DNA of 64,000 nt from an uncultured Arachnia sp. (GTDB lineage Bacteria > Actinomycetota > Actinomycetes > Propionibacteriales > Propionibacteriaceae), in the NCBI GenBank assembly GCA_947493995.1, contig CANLTJ010000007.1, forward strand, positions 62,001-126,000. Reading direction: 5' to 3'. Numbering within the stretch: position 1 is the stretch's first letter; every line of letters starts with the position of its first letter. Made by a program: the position numbers and the translations under genes. The notes under the pieces are model-generated. The model saw only the letters and a list, made by a program, of their open reading frames with translations. It was not told the DNA's origin and made no database searches. Below are positions 56,708 through 64,000 of this stretch, piece after piece.

Positions 56708-58222
56708 TCAGTTCTCCTCCACGACGATCGGGCCTCCGGCGATCATGTCCGAGAGCTCCTGTTCAGTTTTGGCTTTCGGGTCCACTTCAGCGACAATGCT
56801 TCCCTCTTGAAGTAACAACACACGACCGCACGTCTGTCTCAATTCAGGGATATCATCCGAGATAACGATGATACCCATGCCGGAGCCAGCCAATTCCCGC
56901 AGGATAAGATGGATCTCCTGCTTAGAGCCGATGTCCACCCCGACGGTTGGTCCATTGAGTATGAGAATGTCGGGGTTGGTTGCAAGCCACTTGGCGAGAA
57001 CCACTCGCTGTTGATTGCCGCCAGACAGGGTATTGACTGGATTTGCAGGATCGGGGGTCGCGATACTCAGGTCATCGACCCAACGCTTCACCTCCGCATC
57101 TCTTCGTGACAAATCCAACAGTCCGAGTTTCGTCACCATGTTGTCGATCTCGGACACGACGATGTTGTCGCCGATGGACCGCTCCAAGGCAAGGCCTTCA
57201 CTGAGACGGTCTTCGGGGACATAGCCAATGCCGCTGTCCATCGCGTCGGCTATGGTGCGTAGTCTGACAGGCTTGCCCGCCACACGGATCGAACCGCGCT
57301 CGGCAGGGATGACACCAAATAGGGACAGAGCCAGTTCCGTGCGGCCGGATCCTAGGAGTCCGGTGATCCCGAGCACTTCCCCTCTGCGCAGGGTGAAGCT
57401 GACACTGTCAAAGGCCCGGGGCAACCCTAGGCCCTCCACCTCCAGAACTGGCTCCCCCTTCGGACCCTCCTCTTCGTGCTTCAGCTCCTCGAATTCCCGA
57501 CCCGTCATGTACTCAGCGAACTTTTTGTGATCCAGTTCCTCGGGCAAACTGGTGATCACCTGGTGCCCGTTGCGGATGATTGTGAACCGCTCGCTGATCT
57601 CGAAAACCTCGTCCAGCTTGTGACTGACGAAGAGGATTGCGATGCCCTGTGCCTGGAGGTCGAGGATCACTTTGAATAGGGATTCCACTTCACGGCCGGT
57701 GAGCGCCGTCGTTGGTTCGTCCATAATAATGAGCTTGGTGTCAGACATCAGCGCTCGGGAGATGGCGACCAGTTGCTTGTCCGCCACCGACAGGTCTCCG
57801 ACGTAAGCATCAAGGTCCACAGAGAAGTTGATCTTGGCGATGGCCTCCTCGGCGATGGTACGGAAGCGTCGCCAGTTGACCAACTTGCGCTTTTCGGCCA
57901 GTTCAGTGTTCAGAGCCAGGTTTTCCATCACTGTCAGGTTGGGAAACACTGAGAAGTCTTGGTAAATGACCTGGACCCCGCCCAGGATGGCTTCAATGGG
58001 CGTGAGTTTGGAGTACGTTCTCCCTCCCATCTCGATGGTGCCGCTGTCTGGTGCGTAGACACCGGAGATGATCTTGATCAGAGTGGACTTTCCCGACCCG
58101 TTCTCTCCGGCCAAGCAGTGGATCTCCCCAGCCGTGATTGTGAGGTTGATGTCATCTAGGGCCTTGACGCCTGCGAAAGACTTGGTGAGGCCGCGCACGG
58201 CGATGACTGTATCGGACGCCAT
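56708..58222 (-). CDS. Sugar ABC transporter ATPase (RbsA-like)
   Basis: A tandem-domain CUT2 ATPase of 504 residues. First domain: Walker A GENGSGKST (about 37-45), signature LSVADKQ and Walker B IMDEPTTAL; second domain: degenerate Walker A GLLGSGRTE, signature LSGGNQQ and LILNGPTVGVD in place of Walker B. This asymmetry is normal for the RbsA family. It lies after the binding-protein gene, separated by a strong hairpin, and one base before the first permease. Confidence 0.94.
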   Translation of the reverse strand: MASDTVIAVRGLTKSFAGVKALDDINLTITAGEIHCLAGENGSGKSTLIKIISGVYAPDSGTIEMGGRTYSKLTPIEAILGGVQVIYQDFSVFPNLTVMENLALNTELAEKRKLVNWRRFRTIAEEAIAKINFSVDLDAYVGDLSVADKQLVAISRALMSDTKLIIMDEPTTALTGREVESLFKVILDLQAQGIAILFVSHKLDEVFEISERFTIIRNGHQVITSLPEELDHKKFAEYMTGREFEELKHEEEGPKGEPVLEVEGLGLPRAFDSVSFTLRRGEVLGITGLLGSGRTELALSLFGVIPAERGSIRVAGKPVRLRTIADAMDSGIGYVPEDRLSEGLALERSIGDNIVVSEIDNMVTKLGLLDLSRRDAEVKRWVDDLSIATPDPANPVNTLSGGNQQRVVLAKWLATNPDILILNGPTVGVDIGSKQEIHLILRELAGSGMGIIVISDDIPELRQTCGRVLLLQEGSIVAEVDPKAKTEQELSDMIAGGPIVVEEN

Positions 58223-58291
58223 ATTCTACCCTCCGATGAGTACGGGACGAGGCAGCGCCTTCGCTGCCAGCAAACGCTGAGTGTGCTTCGT

Positions 58292-58317
58292 GGGGCCGGG
58301 ACATCGGTCCCGGCCCC
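58292..58317 (-). terminator. Intercistronic hairpin between binding protein and ATPase genes
   Basis: An 11-bp perfect GC stem (GGGGCCGGGAC with its complement) and a 4-base loop, just after the binding-protein stop. It has no T run, so it may stabilise or partly terminate the upstream transcript, allowing more binding protein than ATPase. Confidence 0.6.
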
Positions 58318-58322
58318 ATGAG

Positions 58323-59375
58323 TCAGAAGCCGAACTCGTCGACATTCTCCTTGGTGATGACAATCCAGCCCTGTCCCTCAAGCACCTTGTCACTCCCCTC
58401 GGCGAACTGCATGTCGTCCCACCCTTCGACGTTGAGGTCCACACCATCTGTGATTTCCTCGCCATCCAGGATCTTCTTCGCCAGTTCAGCCATGGCATAG
58501 CCCGCATCCGCCGGGTCCCAGAGTGTCAGTGCGTATACGAGGTCCTCCTCGAGGATGTCCTTATTAGCCTCCGGGAGCCCAGTCCCTGCTGTGAAGACCT
58601 GACCCTGGAGCCCGAGCTCCTCGATGGCGCGAGCGACGCCAGGTGCGTCAAACGATGAGGTGCCCATGATCCCCTTGAGGTCCGGGTACTTCTTGAGAAG
58701 CTCCTTTGCTTTCTGATAAGCCACCTCACCGTCGTCCTGCGACTCCACTCGCGGTTCGGCTTCCAGTAGCGTCATGTTGGGGTAATCCTCTTGCGCCTTG
58801 GCGACACCACCATCAGCCCACTCGTTGTGCGAGGCGTTGGTGACGTGGCCCACCATCGTGGTGTAAAGCCCCTCTTCCCCCATCGCTTCGGCGAGATTCT
58901 CCATGATGAATCCGCCGTAGGCTGCGTTGTTGAACGCCTCGATGTCATACATCGTGTTCTCCTGGGAAGCTCCCTCATGGGTGACGACAACGATGCCAGC
59001 GTCCATCGCCTCCTTCAGAACGGGCTCGATCGCGCCGGGGTCCACAGGAACGACCCCGATGGCGTCCACATCCTGCGCGATCAGGTCCCGGATGACTTGG
59101 GACTGCATGGTGGCATCCGTCTCGGCAGGTCCTCGCTGGAAGACGTCGTGTCCTGTCTCTTCAGCGTAGCGTTCAACGCCGGTCTCCATCCGCACGAACC
59201 ATGGGTTCGTTGCATCCTTCGGCACGATGGCGATCGTGTAGTTACTGTCCCCCGATGCGTTGTCAGCGTCGCCGGTATCCGCCGAATCGCCATCGTCGCC
59301 ACCACAGCCCGTCAGGGCGAGAGCGAAGGCCAGCGTCAAGCCGCTCATTCTGTTGTAAAAGCTTCGTCGCTTCAT
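58323..59375 (-). CDS. Sugar ABC transporter substrate-binding lipoprotein
   Basis: A 350-residue periplasmic-binding-protein-fold lipoprotein of the RbsB/LsrB/RhaS type. Lipobox LTGC lies near residue 24, followed by an acidic Gly/Ser/Asp spacer and the ligand-binding domains (YTIAIVPKDATNPWF, DVDAIGVVPVDPGAIEP, MGTSSFDAPGVARAIEE). GGGAGGAC precedes ATG 59375. It is the first gene of the leftward sugar operon and shares its promoter region with the divergent LacI gene. The ligand is not predictable from sequence alone. Confidence 0.9.
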   Translation of the reverse strand: MKRRSFYNRMSGLTLAFALALTGCGGDDGDSADTGDADNASGDSNYTIAIVPKDATNPWFVRMETGVERYAEETGHDVFQRGPAETDATMQSQVIRDLIAQDVDAIGVVPVDPGAIEPVLKEAMDAGIVVVTHEGASQENTMYDIEAFNNAAYGGFIMENLAEAMGEEGLYTTMVGHVTNASHNEWADGGVAKAQEDYPNMTLLEAEPRVESQDDGEVAYQKAKELLKKYPDLKGIMGTSSFDAPGVARAIEELGLQGQVFTAGTGLPEANKDILEEDLVYALTLWDPADAGYAMAELAKKILDGEEITDGVDLNVEGWDDMQFAEGSDKVLEGQGWIVITKENVDEFGF

Positions 59376-59428
59376 CTTGTGTCCTCCCACAATTGTGTTG
59401 GGCATCAACTCGGGCCGCCTTGCCAGAA

Positions 59429-59442
59429 TTGAAGCGCTTCAA
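59429..59442. promoter_or_regulatory. LacI-type operator palindrome
   Basis: TTGAAGCGCTTCAA is a perfect 14-bp palindrome with the central CG typical of LacI-family operators, located 54 bp before the binding-protein start and 107 bp before lacI, where it can control both. Confidence 0.85.
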
Positions 59443-59549
59443 CTGTCTGATCCCGACGATAGCAGGACGGCGTCACGTAAGGCCATGGTTGCCGCCCAAC
59501 CGATACCATTTCGTAACCTGGTCCCCTGAGTGCCGCCAAGGAAGGACTC

Positions 59550-60623
59550 ATGACAAGCTTCTCTGCTCGCACCAATGGTCACAGAGCCTCCACGAGTGTC
59601 CGGATCCGAGAGGTTGCCGAGCGCGCCGGTGTATCCATGGGCACCGTCTCAAACACCATCAATCACCCGGAAAGGGTGTCGCGGAAGACACGAGAACTGG
59701 TCCGTGACGCCATCGGCGAGCTCGGCTTCGTGCCCAATCAGCACGCGCGGGTACTGATGGGCGCCTCCAGCAACGTCATTGGTCTCGTGGTCGTGGATGT
59801 CTTGAGCCCCTTCTTCATGGAGATCGCCCACGCAGTCGAACGTGCCGCTCATGACGCGGGACACGTCGTGATCCTGTGCAACTCGGAGAATGATCACGAC
59901 CGGGAGGACACGCTATTAGAAATGCTGGCGGCTCAGCGCGTACGGGGGGCTCTTGTCTCTCCCGCAGGCGGCGGGGTGCCCACCGCCTCGGGGTTGCAGG
60001 ATTTTCCTGTGGTCTACCTGGATTACAAGGAAACCTCATCAGGCTGTTCGGTGTCCGTCGACCACGCGGCGGGCGGCCACCTTGCCGCTCAGCATTTGCT
60101 GTCAATGGGACACACCAAACTGGCTTTCGTGGGTGGCCTACCGGGTCTGCAGCAATTTGAGCTACGCGCTCAGGGAATGAGGGACGCCATTATCGAGGCA
60201 GGGTTGGACCCCTTGCCCATTCTTACGGAGGTCCATGAGGAGGGCATCGGCCTCGAAAGCGGCAAGAAGGCAGCCCAGTACCTGATGAGCGCAGGACTTC
60301 CCAGCGGTATCTGCTGCGGGAACGACATGATCGCCTTCGGCGTGTTTAGAGAGCTGCGGCGGTGCGGTGTTCGAATCCCAGAGGACGTCGCCCTGGTGGG
60401 GTACGACGACGTTGAGTTCGCAAAGAGTTGGATCGTTCCGCTGTCCTCGGTACGTCAGCCGACGGAGGAAATGGGTCGCCGCGCAGCAGAGCTACTGTTT
60501 CAGCATGCCGCGGGAGATCCACAGCATCGTCACCAGCAAATTGTTCTACAGCCAGAACTCATCGTCCGAGACAGCAGCACACCTGATTGGCGCGCCCGGA
60601 CGAACCTGCACCAACTCCGGTGA
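59550..60623 (+). CDS. LacI-family transcriptional regulator
   Basis: A 357-residue repressor: helix-turn-helix and hinge at about 14-70 (TIREVAERAGVSMGTVSNTINHP equivalent, RIREVAERAG), then a periplasmic-binding-protein-like ligand domain (IGLVVVDVLSPFFMEIAHAVE, GYDDVEFAKSWIVPLSSVRQP). It is divergent from the sugar ABC operon and should bind the palindrome between them. GAAGGA precedes ATG 59550. The ligand is probably the imported sugar or its phosphate. Confidence 0.93.
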   Translation: MTSFSARTNGHRASTSVRIREVAERAGVSMGTVSNTINHPERVSRKTRELVRDAIGELGFVPNQHARVLMGASSNVIGLVVVDVLSPFFMEIAHAVERAAHDAGHVVILCNSENDHDREDTLLEMLAAQRVRGALVSPAGGGVPTASGLQDFPVVYLDYKETSSGCSVSVDHAAGGHLAAQHLLSMGHTKLAFVGGLPGLQQFELRAQGMRDAIIEAGLDPLPILTEVHEEGIGLESGKKAAQYLMSAGLPSGICCGNDMIAFGVFRELRRCGVRIPEDVALVGYDDVEFAKSWIVPLSSVRQPTEEMGRRAAELLFQHAAGDPQHRHQQIVLQPELIVRDSSTPDWRARTNLHQLR

Positions 60624-60698
60624 CAGCTCTGCTCCAGGGCAGACGAAAGTTTGGACCTCACGTGCTCGCTCTCGCTCAACAGCCATACCGATGACGAG

Positions 60699-62084
60699 TC
60701 ATCCAGATGAGAGCAACCCACCCACCGCAGGGCACGCCCGGCGGTAGCTATCCAGCAACTCACGGCCGAGACGTGGGCTGTCGACCAGTGGGTGGATCGC
60801 AAAACCCTCCCACGCCTTGTCTGCGGACCCCGTCAGTGCTGCCTCGCAGATGGCCGTCTCCGACGCACGCAGCCGCGCCATCATGCCGAGCTGCATGAGG
60901 TTGGCGGGCGCGACGGGAAGTGGACGGACGCCGTCGGCATCCACGATGCACCCCACCTCCAGCACTGTCTCCGCAGGTAGTTCGGGTACCACGAGGCCTT
61001 CACCGGCATCGTTGCCGACGTCGAGGATCATGCGTTCCGGGCTCCCAGTTGCCAACGCGTTCATGAGACGAAGCGCCACCTCCTGGTAGCCGCCCCCGAC
61101 GATGTCCTCCTCCCTGCGCTCGTCGTCGCGCGCCTCGGTCATGTAGGTGCTCTCCCGCTCGTGCAGGGCTTCCCTCCACACTGTCAGAGGGGACTCGGCG
61201 CCCCGCATGCGCTCATCCAACCGCTGGGCCTCCGCGAGGAGGAACTCTCCACGTGTCTGCCCGCTGGCCAGGATGCTGGCGATGGCCTCAGCGGTGTGCC
61301 AGTAGTAGTAGAGGTACTCGTTCGGCAGGGCGCCGATGGCGCGCACCCAGTCCCTGCCGATCAGCCGTGCTTCCTCAATCTGTTCCAGGGCATCGTCGTC
61401 GTCGAGGACACCGGGAAGTCGCTCCAGGCCGTCGATGCGGACCGAGCGGAGCCAGCCCATGTGGTTGAGGCCGACGTAGTCGTAGTCGACGCGGTCCTGG
61501 TCATCCTCCAGCGAGACTCCCAGCAACCGCGACACACGTCGCACCAACCCGATGGGCGTGTCGCAGATTCCCACGACCCTGTTGCGCAACACCTGCCGCA
61601 TCGCCTGGGTCACGATGCCTGCCGGATTGGTGAAGTTGATGGTCCACGCGTTCGGCGCGACCTCCGCAATAGTCTGTGCCACCGCGTGCATCACGGGAAT
61701 GGTTCGCAGCGCGTACGCCAGTCCCCCGGGGCCGATCGTCTCCTGTCCGAGAAGTCCAAGGTCCAGGGCCACCCGCTCGTCGCGTACACGACCCGCTGCG
61801 CCACCCACTCGGATGGCGGAGAACACGAAGTCGGCACCGGTGAGGGCCTGCCGTAGGTCGGCGGTGATGCTGACGTGTGGGGCGGTGGATGGGTTCGGGA
61901 GCTGGGCGGTGCGCTCGGCCAGTATCCGCTCGACGGTGCGAAGATGCTCAGACGAGGTGTCGTGCAGTGCGATCTCGTCGATGGTGACGCCGGGGCGCCC
62001 GGAGGTGGCTAGCGCATTGGTGACGACGGCTTCGTGGATCAGCGGGACCCGGAATCCTCCGCCGCCCAGGATTGTGAGCTTCAT
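60699..62084 (-). CDS. GH4 glycosidase (6-phospho-beta-glucosidase-like)
   Basis: An NAD+/Mn2+-dependent hydrolase of 461 residues. TILGGGGFRVPL binds NAD, QETIGPGGLAYALRTIPV and NFTNPAGIVTQAM are conserved, and the metal ligands are Cys in GICDTPIGL and His in GLNHMGW. It fits the 6-phospho-beta-glucosidase branch (CelF/LicH). A phosphorylated disaccharide would be expected, but no PTS is present; the PfkB kinase 0.3 kb away might supply phosphate. GGAGGT precedes ATG 62084. Convergent with lacI. Confidence 0.9.
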   Translation of the reverse strand: MKLTILGGGGFRVPLIHEAVVTNALATSGRPGVTIDEIALHDTSSEHLRTVERILAERTAQLPNPSTAPHVSITADLRQALTGADFVFSAIRVGGAAGRVRDERVALDLGLLGQETIGPGGLAYALRTIPVMHAVAQTIAEVAPNAWTINFTNPAGIVTQAMRQVLRNRVVGICDTPIGLVRRVSRLLGVSLEDDQDRVDYDYVGLNHMGWLRSVRIDGLERLPGVLDDDDALEQIEEARLIGRDWVRAIGALPNEYLYYYWHTAEAIASILASGQTRGEFLLAEAQRLDERMRGAESPLTVWREALHERESTYMTEARDDERREEDIVGGGYQEVALRLMNALATGSPERMILDVGNDAGEGLVVPELPAETVLEVGCIVDADGVRPLPVAPANLMQLGMMARLRASETAICEAALTGSADKAWEGFAIHPLVDSPRLGRELLDSYRRACPAVGGLLSSG

Positions 62085-62189
62085 GGACCAGGACCTCCGG
62101 TGTCAGTGCGCGGATGCAGCAGACCTGCAGCATCATGCTGGTGGGCAACTGTATAGGCTGAGAGCACACTGCGCGCGTGGCAGTGAATG

Positions 62190-62280
62190 CCCTTCGATAT
62201 GCCCGGCTCCCTTCGATATGCGGCCTTCCTTCGTTGCGCTGCTACTCAGGCGACGCCTTCGTCGCGGGGCTACTCAGGTT
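62190..62280. repeat. Distant relative of the 37.8-kb repeat block
   Basis: CCCTTCGATATGC occurs twice (62190-62202, 62209-62221), followed by two GCTACTCAGG-type words; in inverted orientation these match the GGGCATATCGAA and CCTGAGTAGCCCCGCGAC words of the block at 37779-38247. Confidence 0.7.
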
Positions 62281-62404
62281 CCGGGCGTGCGGGTCAGCGC
62301 TCTCGCAGGAGACTACTCAGCTTCTCCGCCGTTCCGTCGCCGTGAGGCAGGGAGAGGCTGTGAGAACCTGATTGGAACGCTCGTCGCCACTTGCTGGTGG
62401 GAAC

Positions 62405-63553
62405 ATGGAAGGGGACACGGTGATCGATCACAGCCACGACGAGGAATTCTGCCTGGACTGTTGGCGTTGGGACCCCCTGGCTTCGCTGCGTCGCGACGGC
62501 GATCCACCGCTCGACGTCATCACCACAGGCGTGGTGTTCTTCGACATCATCTTCACCGGACTCCCCCGCCTTCCCCGCCCCGGGGAGGAGCTGTGGAGCG
62601 GCGGTATGGGGTCCTGCCCAGGCGGCATCGCCAATCTGGCGACGGCCTCGGCACGGCTGGGCATGCGGACGGGACTGGTGACCGGCTTCGGTGATGACGC
62701 CTACGGCGCCTGGATGCGCGGCACACTGTCCGGACAGGAGCACATCGATCTGTCAGCGTCGCGCACTTTCACTGATTTTCACTCAGCCACCACGGTCTCG
62801 CTCGCTTTCGAGGGGGACCGAGGGATGGTCAGCCACGGTCACCCCCTTCCGGAGCCGTTGCTCACCGATGTGCATAGCGTGCCTCACTCGAAGGCAGCGG
62901 TGATCGACCTCACCGGCGATGTCAGCTGGCTCGAGGAATTGGCACGCCGCGACACGATGGTCTTCGCCGATGTCGGTTTCGACGAGACGGAACGGTGGGA
63001 CGCGGCGGTCCTGACCGGTCTGGAGGGGTGTCACGCCTTCACTCCCAATGCCGTCGAGGCCATGTCCTACACCCGCACCTCGTCCCCTCGCGAGGCGCTG
63101 CACAGTCTGGCCGATCTCGTTCCCCTCGCGATCGTGACCGACGGCGCCCGCGGCAGTTATGCGATCGACCAGAGCTCGGGCGAGGAGGCCTACTGTCCGG
63201 CGCTCGCCGTCAACTCGATAGATCCCACGGGAGCGGGCGACGTCTTCGCCGCCTCCTGCCTACTCGGAACACTGGCCGGCTGGCCGCTGGAGCACAGGCT
63301 CCGCCTCGCGTCCCTCAGTTCGTCGCTGGCCGTGCAGGAGTTCGGAGGCTCGCTGGCGGCGCCGGGCTGGGGCGACCTCTCGGACTGGTGGCGGGACACC
63401 AAACGTCGAACCTCCGAAGGCGACCCCGCCGCGGCCGAGGTCCAGAAACACTATGGCTTCATGGACGACATCGTCCCCAGGCACGCCGTACAGGGCGTCC
63501 GTCGCGCCCAGGGAACCTTCGCGATGGCCTCAGACGCCGGGGACCATGACTGA
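62405..63553 (+). CDS. PfkB-family carbohydrate kinase
   Basis: A ribokinase-fold kinase of 382 residues, longer than usual. An N-terminal extension holds DEEFCLDCWRW (CxxC) before the fold starts at DVITTGVVFFDIIF; GGIANLATASARLG and DPTGAGDVFAAS (Asp279 catalytic base) are the PfkB signatures. The C-terminal part after about 315 is an unusual tail. ATG 62405 was chosen; a TTG at 62372 and GTG at 62420 are possible. It is divergent from the GH4 gene and may phosphorylate the locus sugar. A GC hairpin spans its stop. Confidence 0.83.
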   Translation: MEGDTVIDHSHDEEFCLDCWRWDPLASLRRDGDPPLDVITTGVVFFDIIFTGLPRLPRPGEELWSGGMGSCPGGIANLATASARLGMRTGLVTGFGDDAYGAWMRGTLSGQEHIDLSASRTFTDFHSATTVSLAFEGDRGMVSHGHPLPEPLLTDVHSVPHSKAAVIDLTGDVSWLEELARRDTMVFADVGFDETERWDAAVLTGLEGCHAFTPNAVEAMSYTRTSSPREALHSLADLVPLAIVTDGARGSYAIDQSSGEEAYCPALAVNSIDPTGAGDVFAASCLLGTLAGWPLEHRLRLASLSSSLAVQEFGGSLAAPGWGDLSDWWRDTKRRTSEGDPAAAEVQKHYGFMDDIVPRHAVQGVRRAQGTFAMASDAGDHD

Positions 63554-63568
63554 CCAGGTCCCCGGCGT
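63534..63568. terminator. Terminator-like hairpin at the end of the PfkB gene
   Basis: A 12-bp perfect stem (ACGCCGGGGACC and its complement) with an 11-base loop that spans the PfkB stop codon. It lies 12 bp before the end of the convergent edge gene, so it may serve both; T run is weak. Confidence 0.65.
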
Positions 63569-63579
63569 TGGATTCTGGA

Positions 63580-64000
63580 TCAGACTTTGGCCTTGCGATA
63601 GCCAGCGCGAATGGCGTCTGCGTCGGTAGCGAAGCACACCTCCGGATTGGTCCTGTCATAGAAGCTCTGACCTGGCTTGTGATAGATCTTCGACGACGCA
63701 TTGCCCTTGATCGGCGCCGATGCTGGACAGCTGTTCTTCGAAATCGGCTTCACACCGCCCGTGGGTTGGGACGGCGCGGGAGTCACTGGCCGGGCACTGC
63801 CGCCGGGATTCGACACACCAATGGGGCTGGGAGTTGTTGCTGACGGAACGTCGCTCCGGACCGGGGCAGCTGCAGGAATCTCCTTGACCCATGGATTGGA
63901 AGCCGTCGCGAACAGCACAACGCTGTTGAAAATCTCCATGTCCTTCTGCACCACCTTGCCGTTGTTCAACGATGCGACAGTCGCGACGGCATAGTTGCGG
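63580..64000 (-). CDS. Secreted protein with LRR-like module and sunset-type domain (5' end outside window)
   Basis: Partial; the gene continues past the right edge and at least 140 residues are visible. The visible start (RNYAVATVASLNNGKVVQKDMEIFNSVV) matches the module in the LRR protein (TYAEARVIEAYQANGRVQ...IFNNIV), so both share an export-associated domain. A Ser/Pro/Thr linker (about 40-75) leads to a C-terminal domain ISKNSCPASAPIKGN, YHKPGQSFYDRTNPEVCFATDADAIRAGYRKAKV, typical of the sunset domain, whose Cys residues would bind metal. The role is unknown. Confidence 0.7.
   Translation of the reverse strand, partial: RNYAVATVASLNNGKVVQKDMEIFNSVVLFATASNPWVKEIPAAAPVRSDVPSATTPSPIGVSNPGGSARPVTPAPSQPTGGVKPISKNSCPASAPIKGNASSKIYHKPGQSFYDRTNPEVCFATDADAIRAGYRKAKV

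Overview
The window is high-GC actinobacterial DNA, most likely from the Propionibacteriaceae (Tessaracoccus-like). This rests on GTG starts, GTGA/ATGA stop-start overlaps, a fused PntA, DUF3073, DUF1206 and DUF6297-like proteins, a monomeric isocitrate dehydrogenase and menaquinone rather than ubiquinone genes. The genus is inference; no rRNA gene is present.

Positions 1-24.4 kb are mainly quinone and redox metabolism: menF, an ABC transporter pair, menG coupled to a RecB/Cas4-like protein, a DEAD-box helicase, a GH114 lipoprotein, pntAB, a flavin dehydrogenase, a decayed patch with an orphan Phd antitoxin, putP, and a tightly coupled menE-menA-menC-menD operon. A sugar nucleotidyltransferase / GHMP kinase pair follows. 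Positions 24.4-31.5 kb hold a CDF transporter, a patatin, four tRNA genes (Glu, Lys, Asp, Phe), a secreted SH3/M15-like protein and a membrane protein that carries a GroEL apical-domain-like segment. Positions 31.5-53.3 kb contain the purine genes purM, purF, purL, purQ and purS, all on the minus strand, separated by icd, a fasciclin lipoprotein, an M20 peptidase, a GH13 glucosidase, an AbiEi/DUF559 protein, an MFS exporter, DUF1206, pepN, a leucine-rich-repeat protein and a ThuA-like protein.

Positions 53.3-63.6 kb form a sugar locus: a VOC protein, an RpiB-type isomerase and a CUT2 ABC importer read leftward from a perfect 14-bp palindrome shared with a divergent LacI regulator. A GH4 glycosidase and a PfkB kinase lie beyond the regulator. 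The window ends in a truncated gene related to the LRR protein.

The most unusual items are the membrane-anchored GroEL apical-domain-like protein; four dispersed palindromes of about 40-54 bp, two of which bracket an AbiEi/DUF559 gene; a 52-bp tandem repeat block with a relative 24 kb away; and a 160-bp MITE-like element with target duplication and a half copy elsewhere.
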